This document shows, piece by piece, positions 18,811 through 26,663 of a stretch of DNA of 26,663 nt. Where the stretch lies: the NCBI GenBank assembly GCA_937901055.1, contig CALCGO010000203.1, positions 1 through 26,663 on the forward strand. The letters are read 5' to 3'. Position 1 is the first letter of the stretch. Every line of letters begins with the position of its first letter. The stretch comes from an uncultured Rhodobacterales bacterium. Lineage in GTDB: Bacteria; Pseudomonadota; Alphaproteobacteria; Rhodobacterales; Rhodobacteraceae. Below the pieces are notes generated by a model. That model did no database searches and had not been told where the DNA came from. It saw nothing but the letters and a program-made list of their open reading frames with translations. Position numbers and translations under genes: made by a program.

Positions 18811-21800
18811 ATGCCAGTAATTAAACAAGAGCGTCAGGTATTAAATGCTCCTATAGGCGTGACCCGCATTAACACTGGGGCCACGGAGAAGTGGCAATCT
18901 ATTAGTGCTGCTGCCGATACGCTGTCTGATCTTAACTATGACGAGAAGAGCAAGATTGCTTTACGTTATGGCGAAGATGAAGCTATGTCTGTTCGCAAGG
19001 AACAACTTAATACCATTGATCCGGCTACTGGTAAGACTGTGGCGATGAACGTAGCTCGTGCTGACATGTCGCAGCCATTTGCTCCGAATGCTATGGGCGC
19101 AATCGCGCATGACGCATATCGCAATATCATTAACCGCAGGTTTGAAACTTCTGTTAATGACGAGCTTATGCTTGCAGCTAAAGATATTGCCGCCAAGCAT
19201 CGGAACCCTGCGGCCTTTGATCAGGAGTTCTCTCGCTACATTGCCGAGATGTCAAACAACTCCGAGGCTGTAGATGATACGCGCTATCAGGTATTCATTG
19301 AGGAAACTGGCGCCGCATATCTAGCGGCTACTCGCGCGAACCTTGCGGCTGCTGCTGCAAGTGCGGCTGCTGCTAGAGTCAAGTCCCAAGCTGATCTTGA
19401 TTTGTTTAGAGTGATCCGCTCTGCCGAAAACTCTGCGACACAGTTTGACTTCGATGGCTATACGGAGAGCGCAAATCAAGCCTATGCGATGATTGCCGAC
19501 CAGTTCCAATCTACAGGCAACGTATCTAACTATAAGCGCAATATCGAGAACATGGACAAGCTTGCATTCTTCGGCGCGTCTCAAGGCTTAATGGCCGCTT
19601 CGAATAACCTAACTCCAGAAATGCGCGCGGCTGTTGTTTCTGCTCTTAATGATGGCACAGAGGTTTCGGCTATCACCGACCCGAATATTCGTAAGCTTGT
19701 TACAGATGCTCGCATTGCATCCCGCGATGGTTCTGGCCTTGACGGGCTTGCTTCTGATATTGCGTCGGACCTTCAGACAGAGATGGCTGCGATTGATAGA
19801 TTGAATGACGATGCTTTCTCGTTTGCTGTATCCGAGGCGCAAGATTCTATCGTCGTTAATCTTTCTTCGATCACAGATCCATCGCAACAGGAAGCTGTTG
19901 TACTTGCGCTTAATGATCCGAGCGCGATTGAGATGGCTCCGTCTAGCGTACAGACAGCTATAGAGCAGTTGCATATGCTCGGATCTCGTGGCGACGTTGG
20001 CATGTCTACGTTGATTACCCAGATAGAAGATATCTTCGCTGGCCGTGAGGCTGTTGGTGGATATGGTATTGCCACGGCAGAGGGTGCGGCAAAAGCTGGC
20101 ATCGTTATGGGTGGTAGTTCTGCAAGCTATATGTCCGAGGCTGATGGTCTTCTTCGGTTCGACGGAGCAACAACAGAGCAGGGGGCAGATGCTTCCGCTA
20201 GTTATTTGTCAGAGGTGTTTCTACAACATGCGTCTCAGGCATTGGAGAATAATCCAGAGACACTAGACAAGATCCGTCTCGCTCTTTTGAATCCGAATGC
20301 CCAAGCTGGATGGTCCAGTATCTCTGCTTCCTTCGGCCCACATGCCACAGCTATGGAAGCCTTGTTTATGGAGATAGGTGCTGGCGGCAGGGCTGGCATT
20401 GAAGATTACTTCTCTCAGATCAACACGCCCTTCTCGGCTGTTCAAGCTGATGCGGTTCGTGTTCAAGGTGAGGACTTAGCTGCTGCTACCTATGATTTGA
20501 ATGCACGTGTATCCAGCGTTGAAACAATGGATGGCGTTACGCCAGACGAGATTGCTGATCTTCGCGCTGATATCTTGGCATCCGACCAACCAAACAAAAC
20601 CAAGCTGCTTGACGATCTCGATAACATAGAGGCGGAGATGGTACGCAATCGCCTTACCTCTTTAACTATCAGTGACGGTGAAGGTGGCTTTCGCAATCCA
20701 ACACTTGAAGAGCTTTCGATTGTTCGCTCTGCTACGCTTGGCGGCAAGGTCGAGGCTGTTGTTGGTTGGAGCAAGCTGCCATCAGAGCTAAAAGAAATCA
20801 CTAAGGATCTTGTGAACAACTACAACATATCCCCATCCCTATTCAACACAGCCTTTGGGACTATGGCGCAGATCGCAGCAGATGAAGATGCGGCCTTGCA
20901 GCTAACCAACACACGCTCTGATACATCAAGATCCCTTGGTAATAGTGTGCCGCTCACGCCCGTTCAGCAAGAGCAGTACCAAGAGGACAATGATCTCGGT
21001 GAGAACATGACACCGGACATGATGAACAGTAGCAACGTAGCCCTTATGGATATGTTGGCTACTGGCGTTGCGCCGGATGGGTTCAACCGTATCCTTGGGG
21101 ATATCACAACCGGATTGATAGCGATTGATTCGAGCGTTGCAACTGGTGTGTTTACCTTCATGGAGCAGCTGACACAGTACAACCATCCAAGCAAGGCGGA
21201 GCCGTTTAATATGCTGGCCGCTGTTATGGAGCCGGAAGCATACGGCATTTACAATCAGGCATCTCTTCTTCAGCGCGCTGGCTTTGTTAATAGCGTGCAG
21301 GAAGCTCTGCTTACAGTGCAGGGTTACGATGGTGATATGAATGCTGACCTTAAGGATCGCTTGGACACCAATAATGTCACGGCTTGGGTTCGTGATAACT
21401 TTGAGGTTAGCGAGCGCGCCAGAAAAGAAATCATGGGCATCCTTAAATTCCAGATGGCTTCTGGTACGAACATGGATGAGGGCGCAGTTAAGGATTACAT
21501 CACGGATTACTACAAGAGTATAACGGGCGAAGATAATCGTGTTGTAGGCTTTACTATCAATACGTTTGCCGGAGATAAGACACGTTTTGCCAGAGATTTC
21601 CACTTCAATGATGATGAGTTCGAGACGTGGGAGCAAGATACTCTTACCTCTATGTACGCAAGCAATCCCGAATGGTTCAGAGCTACAGCAGATCCCCGTG
21701 CTATTGATAGCACACTTGGGTCAACTGTTGTTGATGCACTCGGCTGGCTTTCCGGTGGTTCGGTTAATGACCCGAATCTAAAAAGAGATGGCCGTATTCT

Positions 21801-22272
21801 TGTTGATGGTAAGATGTATGAGCTTATCTATGGCGACCTTATGTTCAAGCCAATGGAGAGTAGCTTCATTGGTACAGCGCAATCACCAAGCGGGAACCCT
21901 ACATGGGCTGTTGGTATTATGTCTGATGTTGGTACGTTTATTCAGCTGCAGACAAATGATCCAAGCACTCCAGCTGGAAGTGCTGGCGGCCTAACAATCC
22001 CCGTCTATATGGAAGCCGCTGATGTTAAGTCTGCCGCAATAGTTGGTGGAGTGTCTGCTTCCGACCTTACAAGATCTGCATATCAGAAATACGTTATGAC
22101 CAAGACATCTACACCAGCTGGTAGTGAGCAGCTTCTTCGTAGCTATGTTGAATGGCAAGCGACACTGGATCACAATCAAGGTAATCTTGCTGGCATCGGG
22201 CAAAACCCCGAGATCCAGCAGTTGCTTAACAAGTATGGTCTAACAATCAACGAAATCTTGGGTATCCCATAA
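18811..22272 (+). CDS. Internal virion protein C, T7 gp15-like, enlarged (1153 aa)
   Basis: The 1153-residue protein lies where T7 gp15 (747 aa) is expected. The N-terminal 60 residues (Q-V-L-N-A-P; G-A-T-E-K-W-Q-S-I-S-A-A-A-D-T-L) are typical of this class. An Ala-rich helix is at about 174-192, and the rest is long helices with no membrane segment. No peptidoglycan transglycosylase motif (E then G-L-x-Q) is visible. It would form the periplasmic part of the DNA-ejection tunnel with gp16-like protein. AAGGAAA precedes the ATG; the stop overlaps the next start (TAATG). Confidence 0.75.
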   Translation: MPVIKQERQVLNAPIGVTRINTGATEKWQSISAAADTLSDLNYDEKSKIALRYGEDEAMSVRKEQLNTIDPATGKTVAMNVARADMSQPFAPNAMGAIAHDAYRNIINRRFETSVNDELMLAAKDIAAKHRNPAAFDQEFSRYIAEMSNNSEAVDDTRYQVFIEETGAAYLAATRANLAAAAASAAAARVKSQADLDLFRVIRSAENSATQFDFDGYTESANQAYAMIADQFQSTGNVSNYKRNIENMDKLAFFGASQGLMAASNNLTPEMRAAVVSALNDGTEVSAITDPNIRKLVTDARIASRDGSGLDGLASDIASDLQTEMAAIDRLNDDAFSFAVSEAQDSIVVNLSSITDPSQQEAVVLALNDPSAIEMAPSSVQTAIEQLHMLGSRGDVGMSTLITQIEDIFAGREAVGGYGIATAEGAAKAGIVMGGSSASYMSEADGLLRFDGATTEQGADASASYLSEVFLQHASQALENNPETLDKIRLALLNPNAQAGWSSISASFGPHATAMEALFMEIGAGGRAGIEDYFSQINTPFSAVQADAVRVQGEDLAAATYDLNARVSSVETMDGVTPDEIADLRADILASDQPNKTKLLDDLDNIEAEMVRNRLTSLTISDGEGGFRNPTLEELSIVRSATLGGKVEAVVGWSKLPSELKEITKDLVNNYNISPSLFNTAFGTMAQIAADEDAALQLTNTRSDTSRSLGNSVPLTPVQQEQYQEDNDLGENMTPDMMNSSNVALMDMLATGVAPDGFNRILGDITTGLIAIDSSVATGVFTFMEQLTQYNHPSKAEPFNMLAAVMEPEAYGIYNQASLLQRAGFVNSVQEALLTVQGYDGDMNADLKDRLDTNNVTAWVRDNFEVSERARKEIMGILKFQMASGTNMDEGAVKDYITDYYKSITGEDNRVVGFTINTFAGDKTRFARDFHFNDDEFETWEQDTLTSMYASNPEWFRATADPRAIDSTLGSTVVDALGWLSGGSVNDPNLKRDGRILVDGKMYELIYGDLMFKPMESSFIGTAQSPSGNPTWAVGIMSDVGTFIQLQTNDPSTPAGSAGGLTIPVYMEAADVKSAAIVGGVSASDLTRSAYQKYVMTKTSTPAGSEQLLRSYVEWQATLDHNQGNLAGIGQNPEIQQLLNKYGLTINEILGIP

Positions 22273-25200
22273 TGCCAATCCTTCCTGATCCAATAACTGA
22301 AACTCCGAAGCAGCCAGTTATTCCACAAGTGGAGCCTTCCGGCCTTGCTACGCTTGGTCGGCAACAGTTGTCCAATGTGTTCAGCCCTATTGCTGATGGC
22401 TTGGATTACTACACGACAACGCAGCAGGTTGATCTGGACTTCGATACGGAAGGGTTCATATCCAACAATGGCTTCTCTGCCCCTGTTGCTAGTTACGTGC
22501 GAGGGCAGGGAATAAACGAACAGGCGGCTCGTGAGGCAGCTAGTTTCGCAGAGGACATGCAGCTTATTGATGCAGACATTCGTGCCGCTGGATGGGCGGC
22601 GCAGATGGTTACAGATCCAGCGTTACTTCTTTCTATCGTTGTTCCTACTTTGCCAGTGATTGCTGGTAAGGCTTTATCTCTTGCTGGTGCGTCACCCATT
22701 CCTATTGTTCAAAGTCTTCTTAACGCCACACGGGTTAGCGGTCTGAGCGCGCGTAAGGGCGCACAGCTTGCCGTGCTTGATGCTATGGTTATGGATACAA
22801 CAGTCGAGGGTATCCGTGCGGCTAACCTTCTCAGTGAGGGGCAGGAGTTAAAGGATGTGGCGGTAAGTGCCGCGGCAACTATGGCTATGACTGTTTCGGC
22901 TGCGGCTGTCCTTGGTGCTGGCATTGGTAACTTCGTCGGCAACCGTATAGAGTTTAGCAAAACGCAAGCTGGAAGAGAGGCTGCGTTTATCAAAATGATC
23001 CGTGACGTGGATGATGCTGTCAGTGGCGGCACGCCTCGTGAGGAAGCATTGGCTGCTGCTATGGAGGGCATGCCAGCTGACTTCTTCAGAGAAGCGCAGG
23101 GCAAATTCAACTTCACTGCTGAATGGTTTACCAACTCGATCTTCTACAAGGCTGTTCCAACTCCGCTTAAGTCTGTCCTTCAAGATGCCAAGCTACCTGA
23201 TTGGGCCAAGCTGGACATGCTGAAGATTATCAACGATTCGAGTATGAGTTTGCACTTAAACAAATCCGGTGAGTCTGTCGGGCCATCTATCTTCCAGTTG
23301 TCCGGTGTGGCGCAGGGGCGGTGGGCCACTTCTGTTCGTGGCCTTAACGATATATGGGGTGAGCTTAACCCTCGTGGTGGCGCAGAAGCTATGGGTCTGG
23401 AGGTGCAGAACTTATTCGAGCGTGTGCGTAAGGCTGTTGGCCGTGAGTCATTTACACAGTCTGACTTTTACGATCACCTAGTTCGGCAGATGATTACAGG
23501 CGCAGATGATTTAACTGATCTGGAAACACGTGGCGTTGCTATTATTAGGAAGTTCTTCTCTGACTTCTTGGAGGATATAGAGGGCGCCAACATTCGTCCC
23601 TCTCGTGATATCCTATCGCACCGTATTTCTACAGCTGCCGAGGGCATACAGAAAGAGTTCGGTATTGTCGAGAATGCTGTGCGCCGTAACGTAACGGAAG
23701 TCGAGCATGAACTTAGCGCGCTGGATGAACTGATTGCTCGTAAGGAAGCGCGCCTTGCCTCACTAGATGACAACCCGCGCGTCCTAACAGAATCACAGAT
23801 TGATCTACGCAGAACCATAGCCGACGAGATCTTGGAAGCTGAAATTCGACGTGATGCGTTTCGTGAACTCATAATTGATCTAGATCAAGTGGTGGATGTT
23901 GATGATGTCTTCCGCCTGTTCAGAGCAAGGGGTGCTGACCTCAAGGGCGGTAAGGTTATGGAGATTGCAGAGGAGCGCATAGCGCGGCTTCTAGCTACAG
24001 CAGAGCAGGTCGAGGCCCGTCTGAGCAGATACAATGCCAAGTCTGAAGAGCCGTACTTCTCACGTTTCTGGGATGCTGCCAAGATAGAAGCTAACCGTGA
24101 CGAGCTTCGTCGCATCTTCATGCAGCACTTTAGGGAAAACCCGAAGACAGAAGTGTGGGACGAGGTGGAGAATGCTTTCGTGCAAAAGGATATGTCTACG
24201 GCCCCGCTTGATTTATATGAGCGTGCTGATGATGCTATCGAATCCATTCTTAATCAGAACTTCAACGATACGTTCAACACTGCCGTTAACGCTGGCGGTG
24301 GTCGTCACCTGCTTGCAAGGCAGATTGATATACCGAACAGCAAAGTGCTGGACTTCATTATCACAGATGTGCGTGAGGTTATGATTGCCTACAGTGAGCG
24401 CATGGCTCCACGTATCGAGTGGGCAAAGATGTTCACAAAGGATGTGCCTATTGGTGGTGGGCAGTTCCGGCAGGTTCCTCTTAAGTTCGAGGAGTATCTG
24501 GATAACATTCGTAGCCGCCTTGCTGATGATGGTGTTCCAGTTAAAACAATCAATCGTTATGTAAAGAACATGCACGTAGCCTACGGTCGGGTGATTGGCA
24601 CAACTATGGAGCGGCCAGATGCTATTGATAGCAAGCTGGCAGAGGTTCTAAAGACCGCGACAAACTGGACGTTCTTGGGTGGGGCTGGCGTTGCGGCTGT
24701 TGCTGATGCTGCTGGTATTCTTATGGACCACGAGCTTCGTACTGTAACCAAGGGGCTTATCGGTATCATGGATGATATGAGCCTGAAGATGGGCCTGAAG
24801 GAAGCCAACCTTGCTGGTGAGGCTATGGAGATTATCAGAGGCTCTACGCACTTGCGCTATATGGAAAGCCTTAACCGAGACATCACAAGCAACAACGTCA
24901 CGGCCAGTATTAACAACGCCTTCTTTATCGGCAACGGCCTTGGCCCAATCACAATCACAATCAAATCTATGGAAGCATTGCTGCGCGGCCATACGATTAT
25001 CGACACAGCAATTAAGATGGGCAAGGGAACTGCGTCTGCTAAAGATCTGGAGACGATGTTACGCTATCATATTACGCCAGAGCTTGCTCAGCGTATTGCA
25101 GCACAACCATATGAAAAGTCCAGTGGCGGCTTGTGGGTTCCGAACACAGACAACTGGGTGGATGAAGATGCCATTACCGCATTCCGAGTAGCTCTTAAGT

Positions 25201-25889
25201 CCGGCGTTATGAATCGTGTAATCATGGGCACGCCAGCGGATAAGCCTATCCTTATGGACGGAGTGGCCTATGTGCCTATGTCCATAGCAAGAGATCTTGG
25301 AATGAAGGAGCATCACATTGTTAAGGGTTACGCTAGAGTAGAGAGTGGATTGCTTTCTCTGCCTCTTACTTTCTACACGTTCACAATGGGCGCGCTGAAT
25401 AAGATCACAGCCAACTACGCTCAAGGCAATGTTCGCAACAAGGCACTACATTTTGCGACTGCTATGTTCCTTGGGTACAACATCGTGAAGTTCCGTACTC
25501 CTAACTTTGCTTGGGATGAAATGAGCGCAGAGGATAAAATGCTTCGTGCCTTCGATTTCTCTGGCCTTGCCGCTCTGCATAGCGACATGGGGTATAGATT
25601 ACTTGAAACTGTGCAGGGATTGGGTGGAGCAGAAGACTTTCCTATATCACCCAAGTTCCGTAGTGATCCTGATACTCTTGGTGCTGCTGTGTCAGTGCTT
25701 GGCGCACCTGCTGATTGGGCCTATGGCGTAGCGCAGGGGGCTGGAATGCTCATGCGTGGTGAGTGGCAGGACTCCGCCAAACAAATGTTACGCTTCACTC
25801 CATTGTTAAGCACACTTGCTTTTGGTGGGTATGCGAAGGACGTAACAAGAGGATTAGCCAACATGTTACCAGAAGGTAATGTAGAATGA
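22272..25889 (+). CDS. Internal virion protein D, T7 gp16-like (1205 aa)
   Basis: The 1205-residue protein compares with 1318 in T7 gp16. Hydrophobic stretches lie at about 113-146 (P-A-L-L-L-S-I-V-V-P-T-L-P-V-I-A-G), about 194-222 (Ala/Val/Gly-rich) and about 796-817; a strong coiled coil spans about 460-540 (E-H-E-L-S-A-L-D-E-L-I-A-R-K-E-A-R-L). The N-terminal lytic transglycosylase of T7 gp16 is not seen. It would insert in the inner membrane and complete the ejection channel. Its end overlaps a short ORF before the fibre gene. Confidence 0.75.
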   Translation: MPILPDPITETPKQPVIPQVEPSGLATLGRQQLSNVFSPIADGLDYYTTTQQVDLDFDTEGFISNNGFSAPVASYVRGQGINEQAAREAASFAEDMQLIDADIRAAGWAAQMVTDPALLLSIVVPTLPVIAGKALSLAGASPIPIVQSLLNATRVSGLSARKGAQLAVLDAMVMDTTVEGIRAANLLSEGQELKDVAVSAAATMAMTVSAAAVLGAGIGNFVGNRIEFSKTQAGREAAFIKMIRDVDDAVSGGTPREEALAAAMEGMPADFFREAQGKFNFTAEWFTNSIFYKAVPTPLKSVLQDAKLPDWAKLDMLKIINDSSMSLHLNKSGESVGPSIFQLSGVAQGRWATSVRGLNDIWGELNPRGGAEAMGLEVQNLFERVRKAVGRESFTQSDFYDHLVRQMITGADDLTDLETRGVAIIRKFFSDFLEDIEGANIRPSRDILSHRISTAAEGIQKEFGIVENAVRRNVTEVEHELSALDELIARKEARLASLDDNPRVLTESQIDLRRTIADEILEAEIRRDAFRELIIDLDQVVDVDDVFRLFRARGADLKGGKVMEIAEERIARLLATAEQVEARLSRYNAKSEEPYFSRFWDAAKIEANRDELRRIFMQHFRENPKTEVWDEVENAFVQKDMSTAPLDLYERADDAIESILNQNFNDTFNTAVNAGGGRHLLARQIDIPNSKVLDFIITDVREVMIAYSERMAPRIEWAKMFTKDVPIGGGQFRQVPLKFEEYLDNIRSRLADDGVPVKTINRYVKNMHVAYGRVIGTTMERPDAIDSKLAEVLKTATNWTFLGGAGVAAVADAAGILMDHELRTVTKGLIGIMDDMSLKMGLKEANLAGEAMEIIRGSTHLRYMESLNRDITSNNVTASINNAFFIGNGLGPITITIKSMEALLRGHTIIDTAIKMGKGTASAKDLETMLRYHITPELAQRIAAQPYEKSSGGLWVPNTDNWVDEDAITAFRVALKSGVMNRVIMGTPADKPILMDGVAYVPMSIARDLGMKEHHIVKGYARVESGLLSLPLTFYTFTMGALNKITANYAQGNVRNKALHFATAMFLGYNIVKFRTPNFAWDEMSAEDKMLRAFDFSGLAALHSDMGYRLLETVQGLGGAEDFPISPKFRSDPDTLGAAVSVLGAPADWAYGVAQGAGMLMRGEWQDSAKQMLRFTPLLSTLAFGGYAKDVTRGLANMLPEGNVE

Positions 25890-25921
25890 TTGTGCGTTTT
25901 GCACGTATTAAATGGGATTAG
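25886..25921 (+). CDS. Possible 11-codon leader before the tail fibre
   Basis: ATG 25886 overlaps the previous stop (ATGA) and has GAAGG nine bases upstream. It encodes MIVRFARIKWD and ends at an amber codon (25919-25921) in frame with the tail fibre start ten bases later. It may bring ribosomes to the fibre start, which lacks a clear ribosome site. Very short, so confidence is low. Confidence 0.2.
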   Translation: MIVRFARIKWD

Positions 25922-25930
25922 TGTGCGACC

Positions 25931-26663
25931 ATGACTATAGATGTATCAGATAACACCCCTCGCGTATCATACACGGTGGCAGAAAGCGTAGAACAAACTA
26001 GCTTTACGGTTAGCTTTGAGTTCTTTGCTGATGCGGATCTGAATGTATATGTGGATAGTGTTCTTAAAACTATCACCACAGATTATACAGTAACAGGCGG
26101 TAATGGATCTACTGGATCTATTACAATGAGCGTTACTGGTGCGTCTGGTGGCAGTGCTGTTGTTATTGTAAGATCCATTGCGCTTGAAAGAACAACCGAC
26201 TATCCGACATCTGGTCCATTTAATATTGCAGCTTTGAATACAGAGCTTGATCGCATAATTGCGATTGCTGCTGATTATGACGACAACACAGGCCGCAATC
26301 TTATTCTTGCTGATTATGATACTGCCGTAGATATGACGATCCCGTTGCTTGCTGATCGGGCAAGTAAGTTCTTGGGGTTTGATGCTAATGGATTGCCAAT
26401 CGCTTCCGCTGGTAGTGTAGATACAATCAGTGTTTCTACGTTCATGGAAACATTGCTTGATGATACTACCGCACTTGCCGCAAGTCAAACACTGGAACTT
26501 GAAGTAGGTGTGGATGTTCAAGCATACGACGCCACGATGCTGGTTGACGCGGACATCGGCGTTACCATCCAAGCCTACGACGCGGCCAACCTAACTAAAG
26601 CTGGCGGCACTATGACAGGTCGTCAGACTTCTTTAACTATCCGAGACACAAACTACAGCCTAA
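25931..26663 (+). CDS. Tail fibre protein, N-terminal part, open at right edge
   Basis: The frame from ATG 25931 is open to the last base (244 codons seen). Residues about 14-120 fit the N-terminal tail-attachment domain of T7 gp17: F-T-V-S-F-E-F-F-A-D-A-D-L-N-V-Y-V-D (about 25-42), T-D-Y-T-V-T-G-G, I-V-R-S-I-A-L-E-R-T-T-D-Y (about 82-94) and A-L-N-T-E-L-D-R-I. K-F-L-G-F-D-A-N-G-L-P follows (about 150-160). The last third has two QAYDA linker units (about 197-217). The receptor-binding end lies outside the window. Confidence 0.85.
   Translation, partial: MTIDVSDNTPRVSYTVAESVEQTSFTVSFEFFADADLNVYVDSVLKTITTDYTVTGGNGSTGSITMSVTGASGGSAVVIVRSIALERTTDYPTSGPFNIAALNTELDRIIAIAADYDDNTGRNLILADYDTAVDMTIPLLADRASKFLGFDANGLPIASAGSVDTISVSTFMETLLDDTTALAASQTLELEVGVDVQAYDATMLVDADIGVTIQAYDAANLTKAGGTMTGRQTSLTIRDTNYSL

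Noticed and set aside
25967..26572. Long minus-strand ORF opposite the tail fibre
   Set aside because: It is antisense to a well-supported fibre gene and the product is a Ser/Cys/Arg/Asn-rich shadow without a ribosome site.

Overview
The window is part of the genome of a tailed double-stranded DNA bacteriophage, or a prophage of one, with a short (podovirus-type) tail. The right half carries the T7-like order of late genes: small and large terminase, portal, scaffold, major capsid protein, two tail tubular proteins, three internal virion (ejectosome) proteins and the start of a tail fibre. T7-type ejectosomes are known from phages of Gram-negative bacteria, so a Gram-negative (probably proteobacterial) host is inferred; the sequence does not name it. 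There are no rRNA or tRNA genes, insertion sequences, CRISPR arrays or bacterial housekeeping genes. No single-subunit RNA polymerase, DNA polymerase, integrase, holin or endolysin is seen, so those genes lie outside the window or are absent.

Layout: positions 1-7811 hold a leftward (minus-strand) early operon, read from 7811 down to 1. It starts with a small protein and two tiny membrane peptides, then unknown early proteins, a DUF932-type protein, a very compressed block of overlapping small regulators (HTH, XRE, CxxC zinc protein, nuclease-fold-like protein), and a replication/recombination module: an O-like helicase-loader domain, a YqaJ/lambda-exonuclease-type nuclease, a Rad52-like annealing protein and an SSB-like protein ending in DDEIPF. 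Small unknown proteins follow to the left edge, where one gene is cut off.

Positions 7812-8556 are a noncoding control region of about 0.75 kb between the two transcription units. It is rich in inverted and direct repeats and ends with a good sigma70-type rightward promoter, a four-run G tract at the predicted 5' end of the late mRNA, and a short leader ORF overlapping terS.

Positions 8557-26663 are the rightward late operon, tightly packed with ATGA, TAATG and TGATG junctions. The most DNA-structure-rich junction is between the capsid-associated small protein and tail tubular protein A, where a cUUCGg hairpin sits exactly between the Shine-Dalgarno sequence and the start codon. The tail fibre gene is open at the right edge.

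I did not find one large undescribed enzymatic system. The strongest unusual signals are in regulation: the structured intergenic region, the G tract at the late promoter, the SD-hairpin-AUG element, a promoter-terminator pair for a possible small counter-transcript near 4.2 kb, a leftward-RNA hairpin with G-U wobbles near 1.24 kb, and tiny overlapping membrane-peptide genes near 7.5 kb.
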